Of a DNA stretch of 8,695 bases, positions 1-6,807 are shown piece after piece. Numbering within the stretch: position 1 is the stretch's first letter; every line of letters begins with the position of its first letter. Source of the stretch: a bacterium (lineage in GTDB: Bacteria > UBA3054); assembly GCA_017538635.1 (NCBI GenBank), contig JAFYIM010000120.1, positions 1 to 8,695 on the forward strand, read 5' to 3'. The position numbers and the translations under genes were made by a program. The notes under the pieces were generated by a model. The model saw only the letters and a program-made list of their open reading frames with translations, was not told where the DNA came from and searched no databases.

Positions 1-19
1 ACGCAAGCCCGGTCTTTTT

Positions 20-436
20 TTAATCTAAATCTTTTTTTATCACGAAAATATGCTTATTAGTGATTACAATGTCCTTCTCAACAAGCACAACCATATTGGT
101 AAACTTACCAGCCTGTGTCGGCTTGCCAAAAAAGCCCAAAGCTGTAGTCTCGGCCTTGGTAAAATAATTAGTGCAAAAGGGTATGCCGCCTGTTTTCAAT
201 CCGGGAGCAGGATCGCCTATCACTTCGATATTAACATCTCTTGCAAAACGCCAATAATCGTCAAACCATTTGTATCTAGGATAGGTTTCGCAATATATGG
301 GATATTTGAAATCAATCCTTTTCAAAAACACCTTTGATGTGAAAACAATTGGGGGAATATGCTCCGTTGCTTTGAAAAAAACTTCCTGATTTTCAAGCAA
401 GGATTTCAGGAAATGCGAATTTAAATTCGAACGCAT
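20..436 (-). CDS. Hypothetical protein, probably with a disrupted or misread 5' end
   Basis: I do not recognise this 138-residue protein. It is rich in aromatic residues (CETYPRYKWFDDYWRFARD, residues 49-67) and has a glycine/proline-rich segment (GDPAPGLKTGGIPF, 74-87). Its C-terminal third alternates hydrophobic and polar residues like beta strands. There is no signal peptide or membrane segment from this start. The ATG at 434-436 has no Shine-Dalgarno sequence. The same frame stays open for 25 more codons upstream, to the TAA of the preceding gene (512-514), without any ATG, GTG or TTG. A better start lies in another frame: GTG at 517-519, preceded by AAAGGA at 7-nt spacing and overlapping the upstream stop. 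A run of six A's (minus strand, 455-460) would join that frame to this one after a one-base slip or indel, giving about 166 residues. The true gene may therefore be 20-519, frameshifted. It follows the 512-1879 gene and is probably cotranscribed with it. Confidence 0.55.
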   Translation of the reverse strand: MRSNLNSHFLKSLLENQEVFFKATEHIPPIVFTSKVFLKRIDFKYPIYCETYPRYKWFDDYWRFARDVNIEVIGDPAPGLKTGGIPFCTNYFTKAETTALGFFGKPTQAGKFTNMVVLVEKDIVITNKHIFVIKKDLD

Positions 437-511
437 TTGGATTGGAAGGTCGTATTTTTTCCCAACAGTCGCAAATACAACTTCGGCCCCATTGTGTCCC
501 TGAACGCAAGC

Positions 512-1879
512 TTAATCACTTCCTTTTCCTTTCGGCTTTTCCGGAGCGATTTCCCTTCCAATAGCTAACCAGCCCCAATCCGAGCTTACGGGAGCGTGGA
601 AGCGGTCCTGCTTGTTGGCTCTCCAGAAGTAGGTTCCTGGTTCAAGTTCGTTAGCCTTGAAGTTCTGGTGCCTTTTCACAAAAGCGTTCCCGCTTTTGCT
701 GACATCCCTTTCTCCTTTCACGCCGAAAGGATCTATGAACTGAAGCTTATAATGCATTCTTTCGTTGCGATCCTTCTTCATTGCTTTTCCTTCCGGTTCT
801 TCCCAACTGAAAGCAATCTCATCGTTGCAAGAATATAGCGAGCCGTTTTCCGGTTTTACGATCTTCGGACTGATCAAGGGCCGGCTGTTGTCTTCGTAGG
901 TGTGGAATCTTACGCTGAAGTGGGCGTTGTCAAATTCGTTTGTGATGTCAAAAAAATCAATCTTATAGGCCTCGTCGAAAAATCTGGGGAAGGCTTCCGC
1001 ATTGAAGAAACAGTCTAACCTGTTAGTGGAAGCAGGAGGAAGATTAATGATTTCCGGAGCGGGCTGGCCGTTTATGCTAATGTTCAGCTTATAAAAATCC
1101 GAAAAACGGCTCAGCAAGTTGTCCCAATCGACCGTGACGGATTTGTTGAAAGTGTTTACAAGGTAGAAAGTGCCGGTGACCACCGGGCTGTGGTCATAGA
1201 CCACCTCATAGTACTTGGGATAGGCTGAAACGTAATCCTTGAGCAAAGGATGGGTGCCCCTGGCATATTCCGTGCGGTTGTCGAGTCCGTCCTGATCCGG
1301 ATCAGATGCAGGATCTTCAAGATCGTCTGTTCTATGTCTAATGCTTTGGTAAAAAGCAAGGTCAGATCTCGCTTTTTTTAATTCACGTTCTACGTAGGAT
1401 CCTTTCGCCTGCCATTCCAAATAATTCTTAATAGTGCGTTCGAAGTAATCCAATTTTCTTGGGATCTCTTCGCGATACAGTTCGACCCAATCCTTGGGCA
1501 TTTTTTCTGATTTCAGGCCTTCCAGGTATTTTTCGTACCTTTTGTTAATTTTATCCCTGATGTCGAGAGCTTTGACGGCCGGAGCGGGCCTTTCCTTTTT
1601 GATAAACTCCGCGAAAGTTTTTTCAATGATGCCGTACTTTTCGTAAACAAGGCCGTTTTTTCCCGATCTGCTTTTGTAGAGGTCCCCCGGCTGCAAGGTC
1701 AATTCTATTTCCACTGGTTCCCTTGCGCCTTTTTCGTAATAGGGAACTTTTATAACAACAGGCATTTCATATGTGTTCAGATAATCCTTTTTGACAAGCT
1801 CGCCGGAAGCGGCAAACTGAGTGTAAAAAGCCGTTAAAAGCAGGAAAAACACGTTTACTGTCGAAAGGTATTTTGTCAT
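512..1879 (-). CDS. Secreted protein with TSP3/EF-hand-like repeat and C-terminal FN3-like region
   Basis: This is a 455-residue exported protein of unknown function. Residues 1-25 form a signal peptide: MTK, a hydrophobic core (VNVFFLLLTAF) and a likely cleavage after FAA. A charged, helix-prone stretch follows (about 85-185, rich in K, E and R). At 193-212 is one acidic repeat, DPDQDGLDNRTEYARGTHPL, matching the calcium-binding thrombospondin type 3-like repeats found in many PVC-group surface proteins. The middle part (220-335) looks like beta structure. Residues 338-442 resemble a fibronectin type III-like fold (KPENGSLYSCNDEIAFSWEEP ... LEPGTYFWRANKQ). The tail is lysine-rich. There are no LPXTG, lipobox or membrane anchors, so it is likely periplasmic or outer-surface. 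The start follows from the signal peptide, but no Shine-Dalgarno sequence precedes it, and a hairpin ends only 9 nt upstream. Base composition is more AT-rich than the operon to its right. The signal peptide is clear; the role is unknown. Confidence 0.85.
   Translation of the reverse strand: MTKYLSTVNVFFLLLTAFYTQFAASGELVKKDYLNTYEMPVVIKVPYYEKGAREPVEIELTLQPGDLYKSRSGKNGLVYEKYGIIEKTFAEFIKKERPAPAVKALDIRDKINKRYEKYLEGLKSEKMPKDWVELYREEIPRKLDYFERTIKNYLEWQAKGSYVERELKKARSDLAFYQSIRHRTDDLEDPASDPDQDGLDNRTEYARGTHPLLKDYVSAYPKYYEVVYDHSPVVTGTFYLVNTFNKSVTVDWDNLLSRFSDFYKLNISINGQPAPEIINLPPASTNRLDCFFNAEAFPRFFDEAYKIDFFDITNEFDNAHFSVRFHTYEDNSRPLISPKIVKPENGSLYSCNDEIAFSWEEPEGKAMKKDRNERMHYKLQFIDPFGVKGERDVSKSGNAFVKRHQNFKANELEPGTYFWRANKQDRFHAPVSSDWGWLAIGREIAPEKPKGKGSD
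520..532 (-). promoter_or_regulatory. Ribosome binding site in front of an alternative GTG start
   Basis: On the minus strand AAAGGAAAAGGAA directly precedes GTG (517-519). The first AGGA is 7 nt from the GTG. The GTG overlaps the end of the upstream gene (AGT GAT TAA read as GTG ATT AAG), a typical translational-coupling arrangement. The frame it opens reads VIKLAFRDTMGPKLYLRLLGK and stops soon after unless reading shifts at the A6 run (455-460). Confidence 0.4.
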
Positions 1880-1888
1880 AGAAACAAT

Positions 1889-1915
1889 AAAGGCCGGATT
1901 ATTGATCCGGCCTTT
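1889..1915 (-). terminator. Perfect 11-bp hairpin, likely intrinsic (bidirectional) terminator
   Basis: The arms AAAGGCCGGAT (1889-1899) and ATCCGGCCTTT (1905-1915) are perfect inverted repeats around a 5-nt loop. On the minus strand the stem is followed by TATTGTTTC, a modest U-rich tail. On the plus strand TCTTTA follows the last Ts of the stem. It sits 11 nt after the uppP stop, so it most likely ends the kinase operon. It also lies 9 nt before the start of the next minus-strand gene, so a role in that gene's leader cannot be excluded. Confidence 0.75.
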
Positions 1916-1926
1916 TCTTTAGTATT

Positions 1927-2811
1927 TTATGAAGCGATGCAGACTAATCCGATGATCCAGAGATAGACTACGAAGGGATGGAAGTTGTATTTGTTGACCA
2001 TCTTCAGAAGGAGCAGAATAGCAAAGTAGCCCGAAATTGCGGCGACTAATATGCCTATCACCTGGACCAGTGCTGTGCCATCACCGTTGTGCCAGGAAAC
2101 TGCCAGGCGGGATCTGAACTCAGATGAGAGGCAGTCCTTCAAAGCCGCGCCCAGAATGACGGGAATGGACATCAAAAAGGAGAAGCGGGCGGCCGCTTCG
2201 CTTTTCAGTTTGCAAAGGAGGCCGGCGTAGATGGTGCTGCCGCTCCTGGAAAGACCAGGGATAACGGCTACCGCCTGAGCAACGCCGATCCAAAGCGCGT
2301 CCTTCCAGGTCATCTCTTCCAAGCCTTTCAACGTTTTCTCCTGCTCTTCCTTCTCTTCGGGAGGAAGACTGTTGCGCGCTTTCAGGATCTTGTCGGCGGG
2401 AGTGAGCACCCAGTAGGCGCAGGCGATGAAAGCCAGGCCTATCAGTCTGTAGGGCTCCAAGGGCATCTTGCCGATCTTTATGCCTTCTTCACAGAAGATC
2501 CTTTCCAGGACATCGTCCAATGTGAAACCTACGATGGCGGCAGGCACCATGGAGATAAGGATGAGAAGCGCGAAATAGAGCGCGTACTTCTCACCCTTGC
2601 AGAAATCCCTTATAAGAATCCAGATGTCCTTGTAGAGCGCCGCGAAGATCGCCAAGACCGTCCCGAAGTGTAAAAGGACGATGTAATTGAGGTCGATGTC
2701 GCGGATCGGCACGAAGAACTTCGCCACGGCCAAATGCCCGGAGCTGGAGACCGGAATGAATTCCGTCAGCCCCTGGATGAGGCCGACAAATATGGCGTCG
2801 AATGTCGTCAT
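1927..2811 (-). CDS. uppP: Undecaprenyl-diphosphatase (UppP/BacA)
   Basis: This integral membrane phosphatase converts undecaprenyl diphosphate to the monophosphate, recycling the lipid carrier for peptidoglycan and surface glycans. At 294 residues it is slightly longer than usual (about 265-285). The two family signatures are present: QGLTEFIPVSSSGHLAVA at 13-30, with E17 and H26, and PGLSRSGSTIYAG at 185-197, with R189. The E. coli form of the first motif reads EGLTE; Q at the first position is a common family variant. Several hydrophobic segments are visible (about 44-62, 77-97, 122-137, 208-224, 248-270, 279-293). A charged insert (140-170, NSLPPEEKEEQEKT) extends the loop before the second motif and accounts for the extra length. 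The start ATG shares its A with the galK stop (TAATG), and the only GGAG lies about 12 nt upstream, so translation is probably coupled to galK. It is the last gene before the hairpin. Confidence 0.95.
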   Translation of the reverse strand: MTTFDAIFVGLIQGLTEFIPVSSSGHLAVAKFFVPIRDIDLNYIVLLHFGTVLAIFAALYKDIWILIRDFCKGEKYALYFALLILISMVPAAIVGFTLDDVLERIFCEEGIKIGKMPLEPYRLIGLAFIACAYWVLTPADKILKARNSLPPEEKEEQEKTLKGLEEMTWKDALWIGVAQAVAVIPGLSRSGSTIYAGLLCKLKSEAAARFSFLMSIPVILGAALKDCLSSEFRSRLAVSWHNGDGTALVQVIGILVAAISGYFAILLLLKMVNKYNFHPFVVYLWIIGLVCIAS

Positions 2812-4265
2812 TATTTGAAGAGCACTCCGGCGCCCTGGGCGGGAGCGAAGAGGTACTGGTTATCGGCGTAGCCGTCAAGATCGTGCGGGAGGTAGTAAGC
2901 CTCGTGGATCTTCTTGATGAATTCAGCTCCCTTGCCTTTCGGGATAAGGTGCACCGTGCAGCCGCCGAAGCCGGCGCCTGTCAATCTGGAGCCGTAGGAA
3001 CCGGCCGCTTTGCCGGCTTCCACCAGGGCGTTCAGCTCTTCGCAAGAGATCTCGTAATCGTCGCGGCAGCTGGCGTGGGATTGATCCATCAAGAGGCCGA
3101 AAGCCTCGGCTTTGTTCTCGGAGTCGCCGTTCAGAAGCGCCATGGAGTCTTCCACTCTGCGGGCCTCACTGATGACGTGTCTGGCTCTCTTCTTGACCTG
3201 GAAACCGCCCTGCGGTTCGGGCATCACTTCGCCGGTCTTGGTGAGGCAGACTTCCTTGGCGGCGTATTCTTCCGAAACGCCCAAAGCGTCCGCGATCATC
3301 TTCACGGTGTAGCCTTCATCAACCAGAGCGGATTCGATTCTGTTGAGAGCGTCGTCGAAGCCGTCGGTCTCATTGGCGAACCAATCGTAGAGCATCGTGG
3401 GCTCCTTGGCGCCCGCTTTGCCGGCCAGTTTGTGCAGCAGCATGTAAGCGATGCGGCATTCGACCGTGCGCATATTGTAAGCGATCCTGGCGTTGCCGGC
3501 CTTGGCGGCTTTAACGCGGGAGTGGCAGACCAGGATGTCGGCTTCCTTGGGCAGCGTCACGAGCTTCGTTCTGATGGGATAGAAGTCGATCTTCAGGCAT
3601 TTGCCGGCCTGGCCCAGAATGGAGATGGACTGGTCCATGCCGCCACTTGCCATTCCGACATAGTGGTCAGATTTAGCCATGACTTCCGCAAGAACGACCG
3701 GATCGATCGTCCTGCCGTTGATGGCGAGGATCGCTTCGGCGGCCGCGACAGTGAAGGCGGCGGAGGAAGAGAGGCCGCTGGCCAGAGGCACGTTGCCGTC
3801 TATTACCATCTTCAGGCCCTGAAGACCGTCCTCGGTTCCCCAGAAATCAATCAATCCCTGCGTGGCGCTCTTGATGTAGTTGCCCCAGTCGCCGCCCTGG
3901 TAAGGCGGAATGTTGCGCTCGATCGTAAAGGAACCGCCCTGGAAAGAAGGGATGACGTTGGCGAAGCTGATGACGTTGTCCTTACTGGCGCCGGCCACGA
4001 TGAGCATGTCTCTGGAAATGGCCATAGGCATTACGGGGAAGCCGTTGTAGTCGGTGTGCTCGCCGATCAGATTGACGCGGCCCGGAGCGCGGACCACTAC
4101 CACTTCCTCGGAAGCGAAAGTTTTTTCATAAACGGTAATGGCGTTGATAAGTCTTTGTCTGGCTTCCTCCGCCACGTCCTTAGCTTGGGCGTTGACGTTG
4201 AGAAGAACTTCCAAAACGCTTGGATCTTTGGCTTCCAGTTTGGCTTTCAGGGCTGAGCTGTTCAT
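2811..4265 (-). CDS. galK: GALK2-type GHMP sugar kinase (galactokinase / N-acetylgalactosamine kinase)
   Basis: This cytoplasmic kinase phosphorylates the anomeric hydroxyl of galactose or N-acetylgalactosamine with ATP. Its motifs are the galactokinase signature APGRVNLIGEHTDYNG (60-75), the GHMP phosphate-binding loop VPLASGLSSSAAF (159-171), the catalytic aspartate in SGGMDQSIS (207-215, D211) and GSRLTGAGFGG (425-435). At 484 residues it is about 100 longer than E. coli GalK. Its internal signatures match the eukaryotic-type GALK2 group: GMDQSIS, YNMRTVECR (263-271), VKKRARHVISEARRV (357-371), MDQSHASCRDDYE (393-405) and a C-terminal YLFAPAQGAGVL. GALK2 prefers GalNAc, so the substrate here is open. 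Start: AGGAGA (4272-4277) precedes the ATG at good spacing. It lies 32 nt after the small membrane gene and runs into uppP. A 484-residue open frame antisense to it is a shadow. Confidence 0.92.
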   Translation of the reverse strand: MNSSALKAKLEAKDPSVLEVLLNVNAQAKDVAEEARQRLINAITVYEKTFASEEVVVVRAPGRVNLIGEHTDYNGFPVMPMAISRDMLIVAGASKDNVISFANVIPSFQGGSFTIERNIPPYQGGDWGNYIKSATQGLIDFWGTEDGLQGLKMVIDGNVPLASGLSSSAAFTVAAAEAILAINGRTIDPVVLAEVMAKSDHYVGMASGGMDQSISILGQAGKCLKIDFYPIRTKLVTLPKEADILVCHSRVKAAKAGNARIAYNMRTVECRIAYMLLHKLAGKAGAKEPTMLYDWFANETDGFDDALNRIESALVDEGYTVKMIADALGVSEEYAAKEVCLTKTGEVMPEPQGGFQVKKRARHVISEARRVEDSMALLNGDSENKAEAFGLLMDQSHASCRDDYEISCEELNALVEAGKAAGSYGSRLTGAGFGGCTVHLIPKGKGAEFIKKIHEAYYLPHDLDGYADNQYLFAPAQGAGVLFK

Positions 4266-4297
4266 AATATTTCTCCTAAATTAGGGTTACAAAAGTT

Positions 4298-4462
4298 TCA
4301 ATCTTTCGAGGGGCCGGTTATGGCCTCGGGGGGAATCGTTTCGCCGTCATGCAGCCTTGTGTCCAAAGGCCGGGCGAAGAGAATAAGAGCTATGACGGAC
4401 AGAACGACCATTAAGCCGACTATCACGTACCAGGGCAAGGTGATTTTCTGCTTCTCTTCCAT
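4298..4462 (-). CDS. Small one-helix membrane protein, 54 residues
   Basis: This short gene starts at ATG 4460-4462 and ends at TGA 4298-4300. The protein opens with a charged MEEKQK, has one hydrophobic helix (about 9-30: PWYVIVGLMVVLSVIALILF) and a hydrophilic tail (RPLDTRLHDGETIPPEAI...). AGGAGA (4467-4472) lies 4 nt before the ATG and overlaps the TAG stop of the upstream fusion gene, leaving only 8 nt between the two genes; the same AGGAGA precedes galK. This position, ribosome site and clean helix make it a credible gene, although I recognise no family. Membrane orientation is ambiguous, with positive residues on both sides (K4, K6 and R31, R36). It could be a small accessory or anchor for the cytoplasmic operon proteins; that is inference only. 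Confidence 0.75.
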   Translation of the reverse strand: MEEKQKITLPWYVIVGLMVVLSVIALILFARPLDTRLHDGETIPPEAITGPSKD

Positions 4463-4470
4463 AAGTTCTC

Positions 4471-6792
4471 CTATTTCCTGATCGGTCCGAAAATGTTTCC
4501 GAACTTGTTGAGGTTCAAAGCTTCCGTAAAGGCGCTGATCTTGGTCAGCGTGCTGCAGGGGTCGGTGGTCTCGTCAAGGCAGTCGCCGTCGAGGACAAGA
4601 AGCGGGATGCCGATCTCGGTAAGCGACTGTCTCAAATACTTGATGAAGCTGGAATCAGCCATAGAGCAGCGTCCGAACATGTGGTTGTAAAGGACGGCGC
4701 CCGTGATCTTCGCGGTGTTGGCCCGCTGCTTGATCCTGTTGACGCGCACCTCGGGATCGAGGAAGCCGACCGTCAGCAGTTTCCTGGCCAGGCTCGTGTA
4801 GGGATCGTTGGGATCGAGTTCTTCCCACCCGACGAAGTTCACTTCCTCAAAGGCGACCGGCGCATGGCAGGTCTGCTCGAGGTAAGTCATGGTGCGCTGG
4901 CTGTAGAAAGGCGGCAGATGCAGCCAGAGGAGGCGGTGCGTCTCGTCGATATGCGTGTGCTTCTCGACTTCTTTCTTGCGCTCCAAAAGTTCTTCCAAAA
5001 AGACCTGCTGAAGATCGACCATCTCCTGTTTGCCCCAGAGCTGCGAGAAGATGTTGGCGTAACTTACGGCTTCCGTGCCAGGGATAAGAGGAGGGCTGGT
5101 GAAACGGATCTGGTTGCACTTGATGGCCAGGTCCCTGGCCTTGTTGGAAAGCACGCAGGCTTCCGCCAGTCTGTCGGGATCCATCTTGATGCCAAGGGCG
5201 TCTTCCATAGCCGCGACGGATTCTTTGAGGCCTTCGGCGATGGTCCTGATGGCTGATTCGCCGCCGCGGCCGGGAGTATGCAGCGTATAGAAGCGGCTGC
5301 TGGAGGATGAGCAGTTAGACCTGACAAGGTCCGCGAAGATCCTTTCACCCTGCTGGCAGGGCTGGCTGGTCGTCACGGTGAAATCGGCGTGCGGCAGATT
5401 CTGGTCGCCTTCCAGCACTCTCAAAAACGAGCAGGTCTCGCCGGAGAAGCCTTTGCAGGCCGCGTGGTCGAAGCATCTCCTGAGGCGTTTCTGGTTGCTG
5501 CCCTTCAGGGCGGCGTAAGTTTCCAGCGTCAGGGAACGGACGCCTAGCGCGGCCAATATCTCCGAAGGGAAGAAAAGATTGCGCCAGACCAGGGGCTCCT
5601 TTCCTTTCGAGAAAAATTCGTGGCGAGTCATCTGCGTGCGCATGGCCGTCGATTTGTTCACCAGCGCGCGATCGAAAAGCTTGTCAGTGAAACTTTCCAG
5701 TGTCTTCTTCAGCTCTTCGCTCTGAAGTGTCTCTTTGACTTTGCTGATCTCCGGGAAGGTGAGCTTGCTGTTTCCGTCTTCACCCTTGACTTTCGCGACG
5801 TTGTCGAAAACGCGCATCGCTTCCCTTCTGAGGTTGGGATCGGTGACGGCGTCCACAAAATTCTTGAATTCCGGAATCGTGATGCCGGTGCGTTTTGTTT
5901 CGACGGTCTTGGGAGGCTCGACCTTGCCCCGCAGGGAGTCGTACTGCCTGGCCAAAACCGCAGCGCCCAGAGCGCCCATAACAGGATGAAATTCCGGGAT
6001 GATGATGTTGCAGCCGGTTATCTCTTTCAGGTAGTAGGCCACGGCCCTGTTGTAGGCCACGCCGCCCTGGAAGATTATGTCGCCGTGATAATTCAAAAAG
6101 AGTTCGCCGACGCCGGACATGATCGTCCTGGCCTGCGCGCGGCAGGCCGCCGCGATAACGTCGCCCAGAGGATAGCGGTTCTTGAATTTGTTGATAGAGG
6201 TGGCGCCGAGGACCGCGCAGACCGAACTGACTTCCAGGTCGGAGTCGAAGTTGCACTTCTGGGCCATCTCGGTAATCGGCACGTTCAGTTTTGCGGAGAC
6301 GGAATCAAGGAAAGCGCCGGTGCCGGCCGCGCAGATGCCGCTCATTTTGGAAGTCCAGATGTTCATCTCCGGATTGTAGAGCATGGCCTTGCTGTCCTGG
6401 CCGCCGACGTCGAGGATCGCTTTGCAGTCGGGGTAATAATGGCGGGCGCCGGAAACGTGCGCCGTCACTTCGGAAACGAAATAGTCAAAGTTAAGGAATC
6501 TGTGAAGCTCATCGACGACCTGGCTGCCAGTTACGATCGTGCAGGAGATGTCGTTTTGCGTCTTGCCAACGGAGGCTAGGAAGTCGACGATCGTCTTGGA
6601 GAGAGCGCCCACGTTGCACTGCCCGCAATTGGAGCAGCGGCCAGTGCAGGCAAGCTTCGCGTCCTTTTTCGGCACGGTGCGCTGGTACATGGAGTGCATG
6701 ACCTTGCCTTCCTCGGTAAGGATCACGGCTTTTATCGTCGTGGAGCCGATGTCCACGCCTAAAAACAGTTTTTTCTCCGTTTTCTTTGCCAT
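4471..6792 (-). CDS. Activase / 2-hydroxyacyl-CoA dehydratase-like iron-sulfur fusion protein
   Basis: This 773-residue protein joins two partners that are usually separate. Residues 8-285 are a BadF/BcrA/HgdC-type ASKHA ATPase: phosphate loop GVDIGSTTIKAV (12-23), LDVGGQDSKAM (127-137), FQGGVAYN (241-248) and HPVMGALGAA (269-278). The two cysteines that hold the intersubunit [4Fe-4S] cluster are present, C154 (CAAGTGAF) and C192 (SSVCAV). An unusual extra motif C-x3-C-x2-C-x2-C (C49, C53, C56, C59) is inserted near the N-terminus. After a helical linker (300-395), residues 400-760 resemble the HgdB/BcrC dehydratase subunit: FFPSEILAALGV, GETCSFLR (C454), TSQPC (C479), MFGRCSMADSSF (C709) and IPLLVLDGDCLDE. 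The family uses ATP hydrolysis to push single electrons to a very low-potential cluster. Substrate is unknown; a double-cubane-cluster type protein is an alternative to an acyl-CoA dehydratase. Start: AAGGA precedes the ATG, 15 nt after nahK. Confidence 0.88.
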   Translation of the reverse strand: MAKKTEKKLFLGVDIGSTTIKAVILTEEGKVMHSMYQRTVPKKDAKLACTGRCSNCGQCNVGALSKTIVDFLASVGKTQNDISCTIVTGSQVVDELHRFLNFDYFVSEVTAHVSGARHYYPDCKAILDVGGQDSKAMLYNPEMNIWTSKMSGICAAGTGAFLDSVSAKLNVPITEMAQKCNFDSDLEVSSVCAVLGATSINKFKNRYPLGDVIAAACRAQARTIMSGVGELFLNYHGDIIFQGGVAYNRAVAYYLKEITGCNIIIPEFHPVMGALGAAVLARQYDSLRGKVEPPKTVETKRTGITIPEFKNFVDAVTDPNLRREAMRVFDNVAKVKGEDGNSKLTFPEISKVKETLQSEELKKTLESFTDKLFDRALVNKSTAMRTQMTRHEFFSKGKEPLVWRNLFFPSEILAALGVRSLTLETYAALKGSNQKRLRRCFDHAACKGFSGETCSFLRVLEGDQNLPHADFTVTTSQPCQQGERIFADLVRSNCSSSSSRFYTLHTPGRGGESAIRTIAEGLKESVAAMEDALGIKMDPDRLAEACVLSNKARDLAIKCNQIRFTSPPLIPGTEAVSYANIFSQLWGKQEMVDLQQVFLEELLERKKEVEKHTHIDETHRLLWLHLPPFYSQRTMTYLEQTCHAPVAFEEVNFVGWEELDPNDPYTSLARKLLTVGFLDPEVRVNRIKQRANTAKITGAVLYNHMFGRCSMADSSFIKYLRQSLTEIGIPLLVLDGDCLDETTDPCSTLTKISAFTEALNLNKFGNIFGPIRK

Positions 6793-6807
6793 ATATTTTC
6801 CTTAATT

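Noticed and set aside
1..19. Possible half of a terminator hairpin after the leftmost gene
   Set aside because: On the minus strand AAAAAGACCGGGC follows the stop codon and looks like the 5' arm of a terminator stem, but the other arm would be outside the window, so it cannot be confirmed.
74..250. Similarity of GDPAPGLKTGGIPF in the leftmost protein to the GxAPG...TGxPF motif of uracil-DNA glycosylases
   Set aside because: The match is short, sits near the C-terminal end instead of near the start of a glycosylase domain, and no other glycosylase motif follows.
2802..4256. 484-codon open frame on the plus strand
   Set aside because: It lies exactly antisense to galK, its translation is low-complexity (V, G, A, D, R, H rich) with no motifs, and the opposite frame carries all galactokinase signatures. 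It is a shadow caused by codon bias.
4309..4335. GC-rich inverted repeat (GGCC ... GGCC) near the end of the small membrane gene
   Set aside because: The pairing is short and imperfect, lies inside coding sequence and has no T-tract, so it is not supported as a terminator.
5620..6579. 319-codon plus-strand open frame, with a similar 311-codon one at 6910-7845
   Set aside because: Both are antisense shadows of the iron-sulfur fusion and nahK, with no recognisable domains and no ribosome sites worth noting.
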